This document shows, piece after piece, positions 24,400 through 37,700 of a stretch of DNA of 64,000 nt. Source of the DNA: Karalla daura (taxonomy: Eukaryota; Chordata; Actinopteri; Chaetodontiformes; Leiognathidae); the NCBI GenBank assembly GCA_029224185.1, contig CM055192.1, forward strand, positions 19,227,739-19,291,738, in the 5' to 3' direction. Under the pieces are notes generated by a model that saw nothing but the letters and a program-made list of their open reading frames with translations, searched no databases and was not told the origin of the DNA. The position numbers were made by a program, and so were the translations under genes. How positions within the stretch are numbered: position 1 is the stretch's first letter; every line of letters starts with the position of its first letter.

Positions 24400-24629
24400 G
24401 ACTGACCCCTACCATGAACAGGGATCAGGCAGAGCCTGGCCTGCCTCATAGCACAGGCTGGTACAGTGCACAGATCTCTATAATCTGGGGAAACAGGGGA
24501 AAAAGAGGTCAATCGACTTTTACCCTGTGCTTGTAATATGGATGACATTAACAGCATCAGGGCCAAAAGGGTGTATGAGTGGATGGCGCTCATTCCAAGG
24601 GTGCCCCAAGCACTCCAGTTTCTTTCCAT
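24400..24629 (-). other. signal-peptide-like ORF nested in arb2a intron 3, unconfirmed
   Basis: A 188-codon minus-strand frame begins at 24629. Its second methionine starts MSAIHSYTLLALMLLMSSIL, an apparent signal peptide ending in a QAQG cleavage-like site. A possible donor (CAGG followed by GTAAAA) and a pyrimidine-rich acceptor ending CCCCAG lie 39 bp apart, in frame. The following residues contain several cysteines, but I recognise no family. The remaining frame becomes Ser/Gly-rich and unconvincing. It could be chance. Confidence 0.15.
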
Positions 24630-26464
24630 AGATGTTTGAGAGGGCTGGAGACTCTAAACTGTCCCTACAGGTGTGAATCTAAGAGTGAAAGGTGTGTGTG
24701 TTATGAGTCAGTCCAGGGAGTATTCCCTTACTCATTTTAAGGTACAGTGGAGGAAGTGAACTAACTGGTGTAACTGAGCTTTTGATTTTTTTCTTACAAA
24801 AAACTGTGACAAACTGTGCAAAAATATTCATTCTTAAGAATAAAGCACAGATATTCCCAAGCCTCTGGTGTGAGCCTGGAGCCAGACAGAAGTAAACTCG
24901 CTCCGTGTCAACGACAGTGTGAAGACAAGGGGCGTAGCACTGCAGCGACATGACAATAAGGCCGAATGTCAAAGAAACATTTGTAAAGCCGAGGAAGCTA
25001 GACTTAGGCAAACTAACATGACAACATTTCTCCAAGTTCCTTAGAGAAGCGAGAAAATCCCTGCTCTCGCTGCCAGACATGACTTGTGCAAAAATGAGAT
25101 GGATTAGAAGCAGAAAGGGGAGAGAGAAAGAGAAAAAAAAGAATTAATGGAATTCTTATGGGCCAAGATCTGCTCAGCTTTTGTAATTTCTGGCACGTAC
25201 AAAACATTTGCTTTTTGAAATGTCAACCTGAGATGCACATCCCCTAAATCACATGTAGCAAACTCTGAACTCTTTATGAATGGCATGAATTGGCATTTCC
25301 TCATAGATGAGAGAGGACAACAAAAGGCCAAATTAAACTTGAGGAAGGTAGGGAAAAAAGGCCCCTCTCTTTTTAAGTCAAATGTGAATTCTCATGATAA
25401 TCACAATATCTCCCTGCTCTTTTATGTCCGCTAGAAACTCAATGCTAACTTGATTTACCGCTTAAAAGAACAACATGCAGGAACAGCATTGTGTACCAGA
25501 CAGGTATTAGCTTTATGACAGCCAATCAAAGGCCAGCAGACGCACCAAATGAGATGATCGATTCCAACATTTGACCCTGTGAAGGAGGAAAAAAAAAAAG
25601 CCGAAGGAAGGAGCGTTCCCAGCCCCACCTCACCCCAACCCAACCCGCCGAACCTCCAACAGCTAATTCACTAAAATGTCAGCCGGTCTGATGAAGACTA
25701 AAATGATTCCGGGCCTCAGTATGCTAGTGTTTAATGACATCAATAAGCCTCACAGGAAATTTCATTTGCACTACGTTATTTGTTCAGTGCCTCAGGTGGC
25801 TCGAGAATCATCTGATATAGAATAAGGAAAGAGACTGATGGGGAACGAGAGACGGGAGAAAAGATGGAAAGAACGCGCAGATTTCTGTGTGTGAATGAAT
25901 TTTCACTGACAAAGGGATATTGTGGATCATAAATAAGAATCTAATATCCATGCTTGTGTACGTGCTGCGGTCATCTGGATGCCTCAGTGCAGAGTGTAAA
26001 CTGCAGCCATGTGACCTTTTCAGTTAATAGGATCCAGATCAAAAGTTGAAAAAAAAAAAAAAAAGATTAAAAAAGGGGGACAGTACCAGCCAGCCACTGG
26101 GTCAAAAGTCTGATTTTAGAAACGGCTCTGAGAGCAGAGTGGTACAACTCAGAAACTCCAAAAACATGTGCACACAAACGTATACACACACACACATACA
26201 CACACGCACACGCGCAGCCAACCTCCTTCTGTGTGGGCCTCCGAGGACTATGTCTCAGCAGCTGATCAGTACAATAAGAAAAGCCTCTTTGTCACCTAAT
26301 TACCAATGTGTTATTAGTGCTTTAATGAAATGCCTGCAGGAAGCAACGCTGAGTGCCTGCATTGTCGGCGTCGGACGATAGAAGCATGAGGAGTAGGTCT
26401 GGCAAATAATATTAAGGCGCACAAAGAGAGGGGAAGGAAAAGGAGGGTGTAAGAGAGAAAACAG

Positions 26465-26520
26465 AGGGAGGGAGGGAGGGAGGGAGGGAGAGTGAGAGAG
26501 GGAGAGAGAGAGAGAGAGAG
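26465..26520 (+). repeat. (GGGA)n/(GA)n tract
   Basis: Purine tetranucleotide units grade into GA dinucleotides. Confidence 0.95.
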
Positions 26521-27427
26521 ATAAAAGCAACCTAAATCAATTCAAATCAATAGGTTTCATGACCATGAACACACTTACAATGTGCTTCTTATCTGCAACA
26601 AATATGTACTATCGCTCAGCCAGACATGAGGTGGGAACACATTATCTGGCATGTCAATGGAAGTTCACATTCTTACTGTCTGTCGTAAAAAAAAATGCAA
26701 GAGAGGAATATCCCAGGTTCCGCTGACCACGAGTGACAGCTTACCAAACATTTGCAACCACTTTAAGCCTCCTGGACTCTGTCTCTCCAGACTGGACGGA
26801 CAATGTCATCCTTCTCTGAGGTAAAAGGAGCAGAAAAGGACAATTGTCTGCTAGGACAGCTTGATGATGATGTATTCTCCAAGAGCAGCCATCTCGCACA
26901 CAGCATGGCCGTGGGAGCCATCGTGGGAGAGTCTGGAATAAACTTTTGGCGGCTGAGGTCACCTCTGTGTCTGTGGTTTGTTTGTGCAGAGGAAGCACTG
27001 TGGCGATGAAGCTAGGAGAGCAGGATCAGGGAGGAAGGAAGGGACTTAGAGGAGGGCTCAGTGGGAGGAAAGAAGGAAGACAAGAAGGGAGAGAAGGAGA
27101 AGTAATCCCCAGGAGCCAGGAGTTTGTGCCAACTCCCACTGCAGTGAACAGCTGAGAGGAGAAGGAGCGGAGGAAGCAGGGAGGGATAGGGAGGGAAAAC
27201 AGTGCAGTACCGTGGCCTTGATACAGGGCCTTTAAGTGGGTGGGCTGTGACATCAACCCCTCGGTCATCCCCACAATAATCTCTTCATCACTCTCAATCA
27301 CACTCCGAGCCAAGGTCTTAATGAAGACCATTGTGGCTGCAAGTCGATATGTTTTTAAACTTCTCACCACAGGGAGAGACCTCCCACATTACGTGTGTAC
27401 ATGTATCAGCTAGTGCGTGCACGCTGC

Positions 27428-27429
<2 letters not shown>

Positions 27430-27476
<47 letters not shown>
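27430..27476 (+). repeat. (GT)n microsatellite, pure
   Basis: About 23 perfect GT units. Confidence 0.97.
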
Positions 27477-27484
<8 letters not shown>

Positions 27485-28849
27485 TGTTCTCTCGCTGATT
27501 ACAACAGTCATGCCTGGTTTGCCTGAGCGCACCTGAGGCGATAGGGAGATGATCTTTCCTGGGCACACACGGAACAAACGTGAGGAGGAAGAGAACCAGG
27601 ACAGGAAGATGAGGAGATGAGGAACAGGAGGGAAGGGAGCAGAGTGCAACTAATAAGGAGAGGAAAAGACGGGAAGGTAAACGTGGAGATGGTCAACAAT
27701 GGAGAAAGTGAGGTGATTAGGAGGGAGAGGAAGAGAAAGCAATCAAGACAATCAAGACGCTGATGAGTGTTGGCCCGCCGCAGCAGCTTTACAGGAGTTC
27801 TGGCTCAGCTTGGAGTCTACACTGAATGCGATGCTGAAACAAGTTAGTTTGATACTGAGACTAAGAGACATGCTGTCCTTAACTTCACTCGTCCCATCTA
27901 ATACAAACACTCCTGCTGAAAATGTTATTTCCTGCAGCCGGGGCAGTGTTTATCATTGTCTATCTCATTACCGATCAGCAACTATAGTAGAACAGCAAAC
28001 TATGGTTTAAAAGACTGTCAGTTTAGGAGAAAACTTTAGAATTAGGTGCTGACTGTATAGCTAGTGAAAAAGAGTAAATGCTGATAATAAAAACTAGTTC
28101 TGGATACATCACCATGTCTTATGCTTCAAAACAATGTCTAATAGGGGGGTGTGCCACCTTCATAAGACCATATGTAAGACTAGTAAAGGAAAACTATGGT
28201 AGTACTCTTTGAATACATGGAACAATTCTGTATATCCAAAATTATCAGTTGTTAGAGAGTTGTCAGAGTTTTATTTTAAATTCTTTCACACTATTCTCCT
28301 ACAAAAAATACTCGTACATTGTTTTTTTAAAGGTGACCTTAAATTGAGACAGCCCTCGGTGTTAATGGCATTAAAAAAATCGAACTAATCCACAAATATT
28401 CAATAATAACAACATCTAGATCAAGGAATTGTTCAAATTAAGGAGTTAAGTTCCTTATGAGCTATGCAGGTCCAAGACACCTCACATCAGAAGAGAAAAG
28501 CTCTCAGTGTCAGCCATGTGCACGGATATACCCAGTCACTAACACATACTGTAGACACACTTGTACAAGAAACTCACACTCTCTCACACACACACCTCTT
28601 GTCTCTTTAGTCCAGAGCCCTCTCCAAAAGCCACTTAGCCATAGAAACCAGAGAGCAAGAAGAGGCATCAAAGCTGTTTATATAATGAAACTGAAAGAGC
28701 TGTCCCATGCCGTATCACTGACTGCACCAGGAAAGCATTCCTTCTTCTCCAGAGAATAGAGGAGAGGAAGAAAAAGCAAAAGAGAAGAAAATCCCCCCGA
28801 ACAATGCAGCACAACAACAGTGGCAACAACAGCAAAGCATAGCATACTC

Positions 28850-28852
<3 letters not shown>

Positions 28853-28916
<64 letters not shown>

Positions 28917-29078
28917 AGAGAGAGAGAGAGAGAGAGGGGCTGGGAAAATGTGAGAGCATGAGGCAATAGAAAGGTTGTTTATTTTAAGTCAGCCTCGTGT
29001 ACCAACAGAAAGCGGTATTAAAATAGAGCCCATTGTTGTGAATTTGTGATCTGTCAGTCCACGTGGGAAACAAAGAGC

Positions 29079-29112
<34 letters not shown>

Positions 29113-29118
29113 GAGAGA
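28853..29118 (+). repeat. two (GA)n arrays
   Basis: Arrays at 28853-28935 and 29077-29118, separated by about 140 bp of unique sequence; both purine-rich on plus. Confidence 0.97.
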
Positions 29119-30599
29119 CTAGAGTGATTCCCATGAGGTCTCTGTCATTCTTCTGTCAGAGGAGAGCGAGCTCTCCAGGGGGAGAGAAAGTTCTCAGACA
29201 CAGACTGACAGACAGACTGTTTACACTTAGCGTAGATATGCCTCTGCCTGGCTCCCTCGCCGCTCTCCCTGCGCTCCTCATCCTAATGGCGTCGTAATGA
29301 CCTCCTCAGGTGTTAACTGAGAAGCCGGCAGAGGACTAATTCAAAGTAAAGTACTGTATGCCACCGAGGGTGCCGGCGGTGGCGACAGATGCCAGCGCTG
29401 TAACTACCAGCCCTCCTGCCTTTTCTCCGACACCCCCCCACCCCCCAACCCCACGCCCCACCTCCACACAACCCCTCCACTCCCTCTGTCCAATTCCCTT
29501 CCCTTTCATCAACTCTAATCCACCTCGCGCTCCCCCTGCAACCATTCCTGCGCGGCCGCGTGCGCTTCCTCTTCGGTGCTCTCAGCAGAAGCTGCAGCAC
29601 CACTGTTTAAGTGTTCGGGGAACGGGGACGCGATGGCAGTTGGTGAATCTGGGCAGACAGCTGTCATTTATAGTCCGTCTTTAGAGAGATCCCATTAGCT
29701 TCCCTACAAAATGGTCCACGACTGGTATGAGGCCTCCTGATGCTTTGAGTACAGTACAGAGGCCTGTCTCCGGGGCTTGATCCACACTTGATGGAGCGCT
29801 TCATCCCGACATTTTAAAGATGATTCTGAACTTAAAAATCTCACTCATCTCCTCCTGGTTAAGTCTGAGGTCTACACTGTGAACGTACACAGAGAGACAA
29901 CCTTTAATGGTCTCTTTCTTCAATACACACCTGGGGATGGAGGCAGTTTACGTTGAAAGTGAACTGTTTTAACAACTGAGCATCACAGAATCAAAGTGTC
30001 TGTCCATGCTACACTGCTTAGATAGATACAGCACATCTACCTAAGCTTCTGCATAGACAGGTCTATGTTCGTACTCCGTCTGTGCTAAATCTGCACCCAT
30101 GACAAAGACTACATGATGTAATAAAAATTTGCAACGATAGTAAAATGGGAGTCGCGAACAGGGATGTGAACCATTGCTATGCAGCAATATCTGTTTGTCA
30201 ATCAGCAACCATCTGGCCACTGACTGTCTGCAGGTCTTCATCTACAATCTGTATTATATAAATCTGAGCCATCATAGTATGGATCATATCTGACCAGGGC
30301 GCTGCATTCAAATGTATGCATATAGTATTATAATGTATGCACATGACTGAGGTATAGCATACAGTAAGTGGCAAAAACAAACTCAGTTAACGGTATAATA
30401 TAATATAACATAATATAATAGTCAAAAAAATTTGGCTGCTTAACTTCTTTTGCCATTCCCCTTGGTGTTTTGCTCAAAGACACTTTCGCGTGCCCTTAAA
30501 CGTTGGCCGGCTCATCACTGCTATGACAACACCCAGCATCCATAATGTGGAAGCAGAGGGAGACGGAAAGAGCGGGAAAAAAGATAACAAAAAGACAGC

Positions 30600-30761
30600 A
30601 AGAGTGCAAGAACGAGAGAGATGGAGAAAGAGAGAGAGAGGGGGAGAGAGAGAGAGAAAGAGACAGAGGAGAGAGAGAGAGAGGGAGACGGCTTTCTAAT
30701 TCAGCCATCTGGCTAGCTTTACTTCATTATAATATTCAGACAGAGAGCGAGAGAGAGAGAG

Positions 30762-30803
<42 letters not shown>
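30600..30803 (+). repeat. (GA)n tract and compound (GA)n(GT)n
   Basis: An imperfect GA tract (about 30600-30690) and, after a short unique spacer, GA switching to GT (30741-30803). Confidence 0.95.
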
Positions 30804-30809
<6 letters not shown>

Positions 30810-30829
30810 TACAAATTTGTGAGTGCCTT

Positions 30830-31100
30830 CCATTCCACAGATGCAGGCAGAGCAGAGAGGAATCCTCATTTATTAACAGCTTAATAGAGCTCCATCTGGG
30901 CCAGACCCTATGCTTGTCTTCTATCAGCGAGATTCATCAGCAAATCACAGGAATTAGACTACAACTGACACCTACACAGGCTGAAGTGACCCTGCCGCAC
31001 TGAGCAACACTGCAGCCGGAGCCCTGCTGCATTACAGCTGTAATATAGCCATTATGATGACAGTCAGAGCCAGGGATGGATAATGTCCCTACCCCAGGAG
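30830..31100. promoter_or_regulatory. candidate conserved noncoding island in arb2a intron 3
   Basis: Immediately right of a compound GA/GT array is repeat-free sequence with TTATTAACAGCTTAATAG, CAAATCACAGGAATTAG and TTACAGCTGTAATATAG (a near-palindrome around CAGCTG). No coding frame is supported. Confidence 0.35.
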
Positions 31101-33071
31101 TCTGGGGGTTTTTAGTCTTTGCGTAATGTTTTAGTCTGGAAATCTGAAAATGGAAGAGACAAAAAAAAAAAAAAAGAAAAACACAATAAAGAATACATTA
31201 GGCCAACACAACAAGTTACAAACTGGGGTTAATGGGAATAACAGAGGAAAAGATCTTCTAGGTCGGTGCTTAAACTTGTTATTGAGTGCATTTGGAGCAT
31301 AAAGGGGTATTTGAGATTCAGACTTTTCATTTGTCCTATTTATCTGGACACAGACGACCATAAATGTCTCTTCTCATGCCATCGACATACCTACAGAGGG
31401 AGCAGACAGACATAAAACGGCATCAGGAAGTGGGCAGAGCCAGGCTTAAAAGGAAAAGCAGCTATATCAACCATGTACTAAGAGAGGTTTCCCTTCAAAG
31501 ACTTGAGTTCAGCTCATTAATAATCAGGCCTTCCCAGAGGATATGCAGAGGTCTTGCCAGAGCTTGAGAATTAAATTATATTCAATCAGATGAATTCATA
31601 TCATACAAAGTGTTTGTTTTTTGCTTAACTTTCTGTGCACAAGATATTGGGAATTAAAATAATGTAGGAGCAAAATCAGTCACAGTGTACATGCCAGTAT
31701 AGCTTTTAGGAGACAGCTCACTAGCCTTGTTGAACCACATACTCAAGGTATTACTGTTCTCCATAACGTTCCCTACTTTTTTGGTGGCATACCGTACTGC
31801 GAGTCCAGCATTATGAGTATCTGTCACCTGCCAGCAGTGAGGAGCAGTTAGAGGAGCAGCTACTGGGTGACAAATAACAATGTGTCCTGATCTGTAGCTT
31901 ACAGAGGTACTGAACCCCTTGGATTTGATTGAAGTGTGTCTAGGCTGGAAATATAAAAAATACCTTGATTCTGGGCGGGGCTCCAGGAGCTATTAAGACA
32001 AGCCTTCATTCTGTGAAACTGCTAAAATTAGCACCGTCTTGCTAACATCTGTGTAGCATCAGTTTTAGTGAATGTGCATAGGACTTGGGTTCACCGTGTA
32101 GTTCATTTAATGTATGTGTACTACTCCAAGCATCTCCCTTGCAGCATCTCCCATGAATGACTGTATACTATGTATGTGAATTAAGCTTTTTGATGAATAG
32201 TTTTTACAGGAGGAGCGGGGCGAACAGTGGTGGTAAGTGATGAAAGCTGCCTCCAAAACGTGATCGGCAGGTCTCAACAAACAGCAAAATTTGATTTTGC
32301 CATATTTAAACCCATAGAGGGCAGATTGTTTACAACAATCACCACTACTTCATACCCGAATACACTTGTTTTCAGCTGAAACAAAGTTTTTAGGAGGGTT
32401 AGTTAGCCTACTCTTTAAAAACTGACATACTTGTGAGATTCTCAAGTTACTGATGATACGTGAATGCACCTCGCACAACAACGGCAACTTCGGCATGCAG
32501 CCCATCAGATCCAGGGTGAGGTGGCCAATAATCATTGAGAGAGATCATTTCATTGCGATGGCCATTGACCTGGCCACCCCATGTCACTCCTCAGAATCGC
32601 CACTGACACCAAACTTTAGCAAGACCTTCAGCATCTCTGTGCCAATTTCCATTCCTTTAAGTTTCTTAAGTGATTTCCTTACATAGACGGGCCTGCGAGG
32701 CTATGATTCAATTTAATGAGTATTAGTTTTTATCAGGTATCGAGCTGCAGACCAGAGTGCAGTCAAACACGGTGGATTGAAATACAGCATCTGTAAATCT
32801 CTCTCAAAAATAATGGGGAAGGAAATTTTAAGAATTATCTTTTATTGAAGAGTGAAAAAATATTCACTGCTCTCACACAAAACCCCCTTTTTTTGTCTCT
32901 TTTTTTCTTTTGCTTGGAGGCTATCACACCAAGATCCTCGTTCTCCCTCTTTCTATCCGTTCCTCCATTCAAACGAGGCTGAAGTGCAAATTGGACATCT
33001 GGTGCTGTGATGTGTCTGACAATACAGCCGGCAGCCCCCCAGCCCACTCACACTTGTGCACAGACACACAA

Positions 33072-33160
33072 ATGTACACACACACACGCACACAATCACA
33101 CACACACACACACACAAACACACACAAACACACACACGCACGCACACACACACACACACA
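33072..33160 (+). repeat. (CA)n cluster
   Basis: An imperfect CA tract of about 90 bp with CAAACA interruptions. Confidence 0.95.
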
Positions 33161-33969
33161 GAGTCCTCCACACAGAATACAGGACTGTGACGATATAAGG
33201 ACGCTGAAAGGAAGAAAGGCAGGAGGGAGGGATGGACAGCGGCAAGACAAGGCACCTTTCAACAGCAAGCCACTTCACAGTGCTACAGCCAGGACATCGG
33301 GGCACTGGGACAAGATATCCAAGACACACACAGTATAAAGACAATATACATAGACATGCATCGATTAGGATTATGTATGAATTAGAGCTTTAAACAAAGT
33401 AAAATGGAGATACGCAGGAGACTAAAAGTAACAGTGCCGTTATAGACAAATGAAAGTGCTCAATTATAAAGTTTGAAAAGTTTTATGGGAGTCTGTTCCT
33501 AGTTGTGGCCGGTTACAGTACAGTTGCACACCGCTCTCTTTTAGTTTAGCTTTGCTTATGAGGACAGTGAGAGAGCGAGAGTGTTTTCTCAATACATCCC
33601 ATAATTCAGAGGAGCCAACTCCCTGACTGGGTTTGAAAGCCTTCTCTGGCACAAACATCATCATCCTTATGTACACTGACCACTCACACACAATCGCATA
33701 TAATTCTCCTCCTGGTTTAGTAGTAACGCTAACGCAGCTTGAGTTGAGTAGAAGAAGGTGTAAAAAAAAAAAGTTGCACAAGCAGAGCAAAGATCAGTCA
33801 TCCCGTCCGATGTAGAAACGACGAAGATTTAAGCAGCGACCCCGAGGGAGAAGACACACTCGGGCACACTGTAAGCACACTGCTGCACAAGCAGCGCTGT
33901 GCTCTGCACACACTCCTGAACTCACACATACTGTACTCTCACAGGCTGACTAAGCAGCATAACCCACTT

Positions 33970-34345
33970 CTGCAACCCAAGACGTACAATTCCGCGGTTG
34001 TGTCTATTTATAATGGAGCATATTTCTTACCAACAAAAACATTTGTATTTTTACTTGCAAAGCCGTATGAGGTGCGTGCAATATTCATTTTCTTGACTCA
34101 TCTGTGGCCTAAAAAGAACAGACAGATAATACTGCTTATTCAGGTAGTGCTTCTTTTGTCTGAGCCAATTAATCTCCGGCAGCAAGCGCTCGTACAGTAT
34201 CTGTTCTCATTACACAAGCTCCCATCAGCTCTGATTGACGCGGCTCGTTTTTTCCTCCCCTAAAGAAGATGCTTCTGTCAATTTTTTAATCACAGGATGA
34301 ATAAAATTAGCATACATCCTGCTTGATGATTATTTGTTTCCTCCA
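33970..34345. promoter_or_regulatory. candidate conserved noncoding island in arb2a intron 3
   Basis: Repeat-free AT-rich sequence with TCTATTTATAATGG (MEF2-like), CCAATTAATCTCC and TTCATTTTCTTGACTCATC (AP-1-like TGACTCA). A plus-strand open frame of 87 codons crosses it but has no recognisable domain. Confidence 0.35.
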
Positions 34346-35717
34346 AATGCTTGGCCCCCCACCGGATGCCCGAGTTCACTTAGTTTAAATGTCTCTGTGT
34401 TCTTCCTGGGCCTCTCCTTGCATGCCTCCAAATGTTTGTTTCTGGAGCCTTTTTAGATGTTCGCAGATAGTTCCTGAGCAGGCAAAAAGAAAAAAAAAGA
34501 GGGGGGGAGAAAAGCCTTCACAGAAGGTTGACTCTCAAAGGAGCAACCGTATACCTGCATTAGAAATATTAAAAACACCCAGGTAATCCCACAAACAGCT
34601 CCATCACTTTGAACTTCAAAGTATGCACACAATTAAAGTCAACATAGCAGGGGATGCAAATAATAATAATAAAAAAAAAAACAGATTACAAAAGAACATT
34701 TGTCTCATTATCTTAATGCATATTACATGCTGTGCTACAGTGGGAGTGAATTAGAGCGGAAGTTTAGGAATGTATATGTTTTGATGTACAGTTGTTCATA
34801 AGAAAGTCATAAGAATATTAAGGGACAGCACAAGAATGAAGAAAAGGATTCGAAAGCTGCAGTTACTTCTGTGCATCGACTCATATAAATGAATGTCAGA
34901 AGCTCTCAGTCTCCATGCGAAACCCACCTTAGACTACATGCTAACTGCATGTACTGTACTGCATTTGACAGTTTGACTTGATTTATACGATAAAAATGAC
35001 CTCCACCTCAACTCTGTCCTCAACAAAGCTGACAAGCAGATGATTAAGGTGAAATCCTTTGTGCTGATCTGCCACAGCAAGCCATGACCTTTCAGAAAAC
35101 TTGTAAACCTTCAACCCTCTAATCTGACAGAGCTCTGGACCACCAGATGCACCTTTGTTACAGCCAATCTGTACCCTTGCCATTTCCAGGTGTTAAAGAG
35201 CCAGTCACAAAGCAACCCGACCAGTTTACGATGGAAGAATGTGAGGGAGCCTTCTCGCTATCTCGTAACACGTTTGCAACTCTTCCACGGCTCAAGTGTG
35301 AATTAAAACAGTCACACTCATACAGTATGTTGTAATCATGTTGCACATAATTTGTGCTAAATGGAGTATAATAGAACAACCTGATTTTCTACAACGAACT
35401 GCTGGTTGTTCATCTGTGTGAAACATATTAAAAAAGAAGACTTAGAACAGATTTTTTCTTTTAAATGGGTGTGTGTGTATCTGTGTTTGGTCACAAAATG
35501 TCTGTCTGCTTGACAGGAAAATTTCAGGATTTTATTCACTTGGATGAGGAATCATAATAGGCTAGTTAGCGCTGTGCTAATGAGGCTTTTTTAAACCTTG
35601 CTACTGTTGTGATGTCATGTCACATAAAGGGCTCAGCTGAGAAGATCCTAAAGGCTAAATGTTGCCAAACACGGCTGCCATGATCCAAGCTGGGCAACAA
35701 AAGCTCAGGTGTGTTAC

Positions 35718-35818
35718 CTCTCCAAGAGCTTCATAGCGTTTCTGGTTCCAGCGGTGGAGATCCTCTCTGGCGTTGAACACAAAGGGCTCTCCGGTCTTCA
35801 GATGTCGGAGTTGACCAT
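35718..35818 (-). CDS. arb2a: arb2a coding exon 3
   Basis: This 101-nt exon encodes residues 70-103. Visible motifs are GQLRHLKTGEPFVFN and REDLHRWNQKRYEALGE, a signature block of FAM172A at the start of the Arb2 domain. The acceptor is TCTCTCCTGCAG and the donor is GAGAG followed by GTAACA, with the exon ending in phase 0. It is the most diagnostic of the short exons. Intron 3, between this exon and exon 4, is about 12.2 kb and is the largest complete intron in the window. Confidence 0.96.
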
Positions 35819-36369
35819 CTGCAGGAGAGAGATAGGGTGAAGGGAGGGAGAAATGCATCTGTAAAGATGTTGGATACCTGCACACGTGTTTGTGCCAGTA
35901 CAGTGGGCGGGTAGCTACCTCTGACCAGCTCTGCAAAACCATCTCAATCTGCCAAATATAGCTTGCCCCCTATGTTTTTTATTGCCCATTTTCATTTTCT
36001 CGCTCTCCTGGTCTTTTGGTGCGTTCACTTCTTTAGCCTCCCTCCCTCCCTCACCCCCATCTGGCAGGTACAAGGCCTGTGGATGCTGCCGCGCTGGTCC
36101 AGTCACGACTCCAACGGCCTTCTGGGTAGTCTGGCAGGCCAGGGCTGGACAGCTGGTGTGGCAAAAATTCTCTTTCCCTTTCTCCCTCTTTTCATCCGTC
36201 TAAAAGCCTCTCCCCTTCCTCTTTAACTGTGTCAATCTATCTCCCTCTCTCCTCTGTCTCGCTCGCTCACCCTGGCTGCAGGCCACAGGTCTGTCCCTGC
36301 CTGCTCCACCTGAGATCTCCAAGAGACAAAAATAAAAGAGGTGTGGGAAAGGGTCTCAAAGCACGCGTG

Positions 36370-36541
36370 TCTGTGTGTGTGTGTGTGTGTGTGTATGTGT
36401 GTGTCTGAAGACTAAGGTGGCCTGGAATGCATTTGCCACAGCGACAACTGCTCCTTGCAATTCCTTCGAGGACACTGTCTGGGCACTAGCCAATCACTGT
36501 AAACAGCACAGCTTAGACACACACACACACACACACACACC
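36370..36541 (+). repeat. (GT)n and (CA)n pair
   Basis: GT at 36370-36404 and CA at 36515-36541, an inverted arrangement over a 110-bp unique spacer. Confidence 0.9.
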
Positions 36542-37539
36542 AGCAGCTCCAGCCAGCAGGACCAGGTGTGGTCATACACTAAGTGACACTTGACCGAAGA
36601 GTGTCTAAATTGTTAAAGGTGAGCCGCACTGCTGTTAAAACACACGCAAACTGCAAAAGCTTTTTGGGATAATTTTTAAGTGATTTATTACACAACAGGG
36701 AAGCAGGAGGGTTTTTAAGACATCCAGGTTTTATTTGATCTAAAGCGGTCGTAAGACAGGGAAATGCTGTTCAGAAATGATACTACTTTCTTTCTTAATA
36801 AACAATTACCCTCGTGTGGCTGCGGAACCTCTACGTTTATACCTTAGCAATGAGCCCATCGATCCTGCAGTTGACACTACAACACAATAAACCACTAAGC
36901 AGTGTTAAATTTAATTTTGACCTTTATGACTGCAGAATTCGTAAGAGCTAAACCACTGAAAAGTACACATACTTAACCCAAAACAGCCAGGGGGCTCTCA
37001 TACTTTCTCAATTATTGCACAATGTGAGGAAACCCATCTAAGATATAAATAAATATCTTTGCAAGACAGAAGAATGCATAAGCGTGTTTTTGTTGTTCAT
37101 CTCGCTCTAAATTGCCGGCATTTTCACCCCTCTATCAATGTGATAAATCTTACAATGCTAACACACTGTGTATTACAGCGTTTCTCTTTCATGGTTGGTT
37201 GTTAGACATCACGTAACCCTGAATCTGGGTTTGTCATCATGTTGCATTAAAAAGCAGACTTGTGCCTGAGAGGTAGAGCAGCAGACGAGCGAGAAGTTAG
37301 GATAAAGCGGAGCGCACAAAAAGTACCTTGAAGAAAATCAATTATGCATTCATGGAGGGGTGAGGATCTAAACAGTACTGCCTAAGAGAAGGAAGAGAGG
37401 AGCTATAATGAAATCCTACAGTAGGAGAGGGGTGTGTGCGTGTGTGTGTTCGGCGTGCGCGAGGGAAGGAGAGTGTGTATGAGCTGGGGGGTGATCAGCT
37501 TCGTTGCCTCCCCCAACACATCCTCTCAGAGGAATAACG

Positions 37540-37700
37540 TTTTCTCAACTTTTCTTCTCTTTTCTGTCATAATTAGCATTCTGTTCTCAATTTGGCCGCT
37601 TAATTAGGTGTACATAACCTTGGATTTCCAGTAATGGAAAACTGGAGGGCTAGCAAGATGAAGCCATCATCTTCAGTGATTAAGATACCTGCAAACTATT
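37540..37700. promoter_or_regulatory. candidate conserved noncoding island in arb2a intron 2
   Basis: It has CATAATTAGCATTC and CTTAATTAGGTG, two homeodomain TAATTA cores 35 bp apart, then CAGTAATGG and GTGATTAAG. Repeat-free. Confidence 0.35.

Larger units (their letters stand above)
23523..35717 (-). other. arb2a intron 3 (12.2 kb)
   Basis: A large phase-0 intron. It contains GT arrays just upstream of exon 4 (23669-23845), GA arrays (26465-26520, 28853-28935, 29077-29118, 30600-30803), a CA cluster (33072-33160) and unique islands at 30830-31100 and 33970-34345. Two open frames on the same strand as arb2a (24063-24629 and around 27210-27345) are discussed separately as weak candidates. 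31570-32880 and 34350-35700 are AT-rich unique sequence in which I see nothing definite. Confidence 0.8.

Noticed and set aside
32453..32686. Plus-strand open frame starting MIRECTSHNNGNFGMQ
   Set aside because: Looks somewhat protein-like but has no recognisable family and no clear splice sites; not enough to call.
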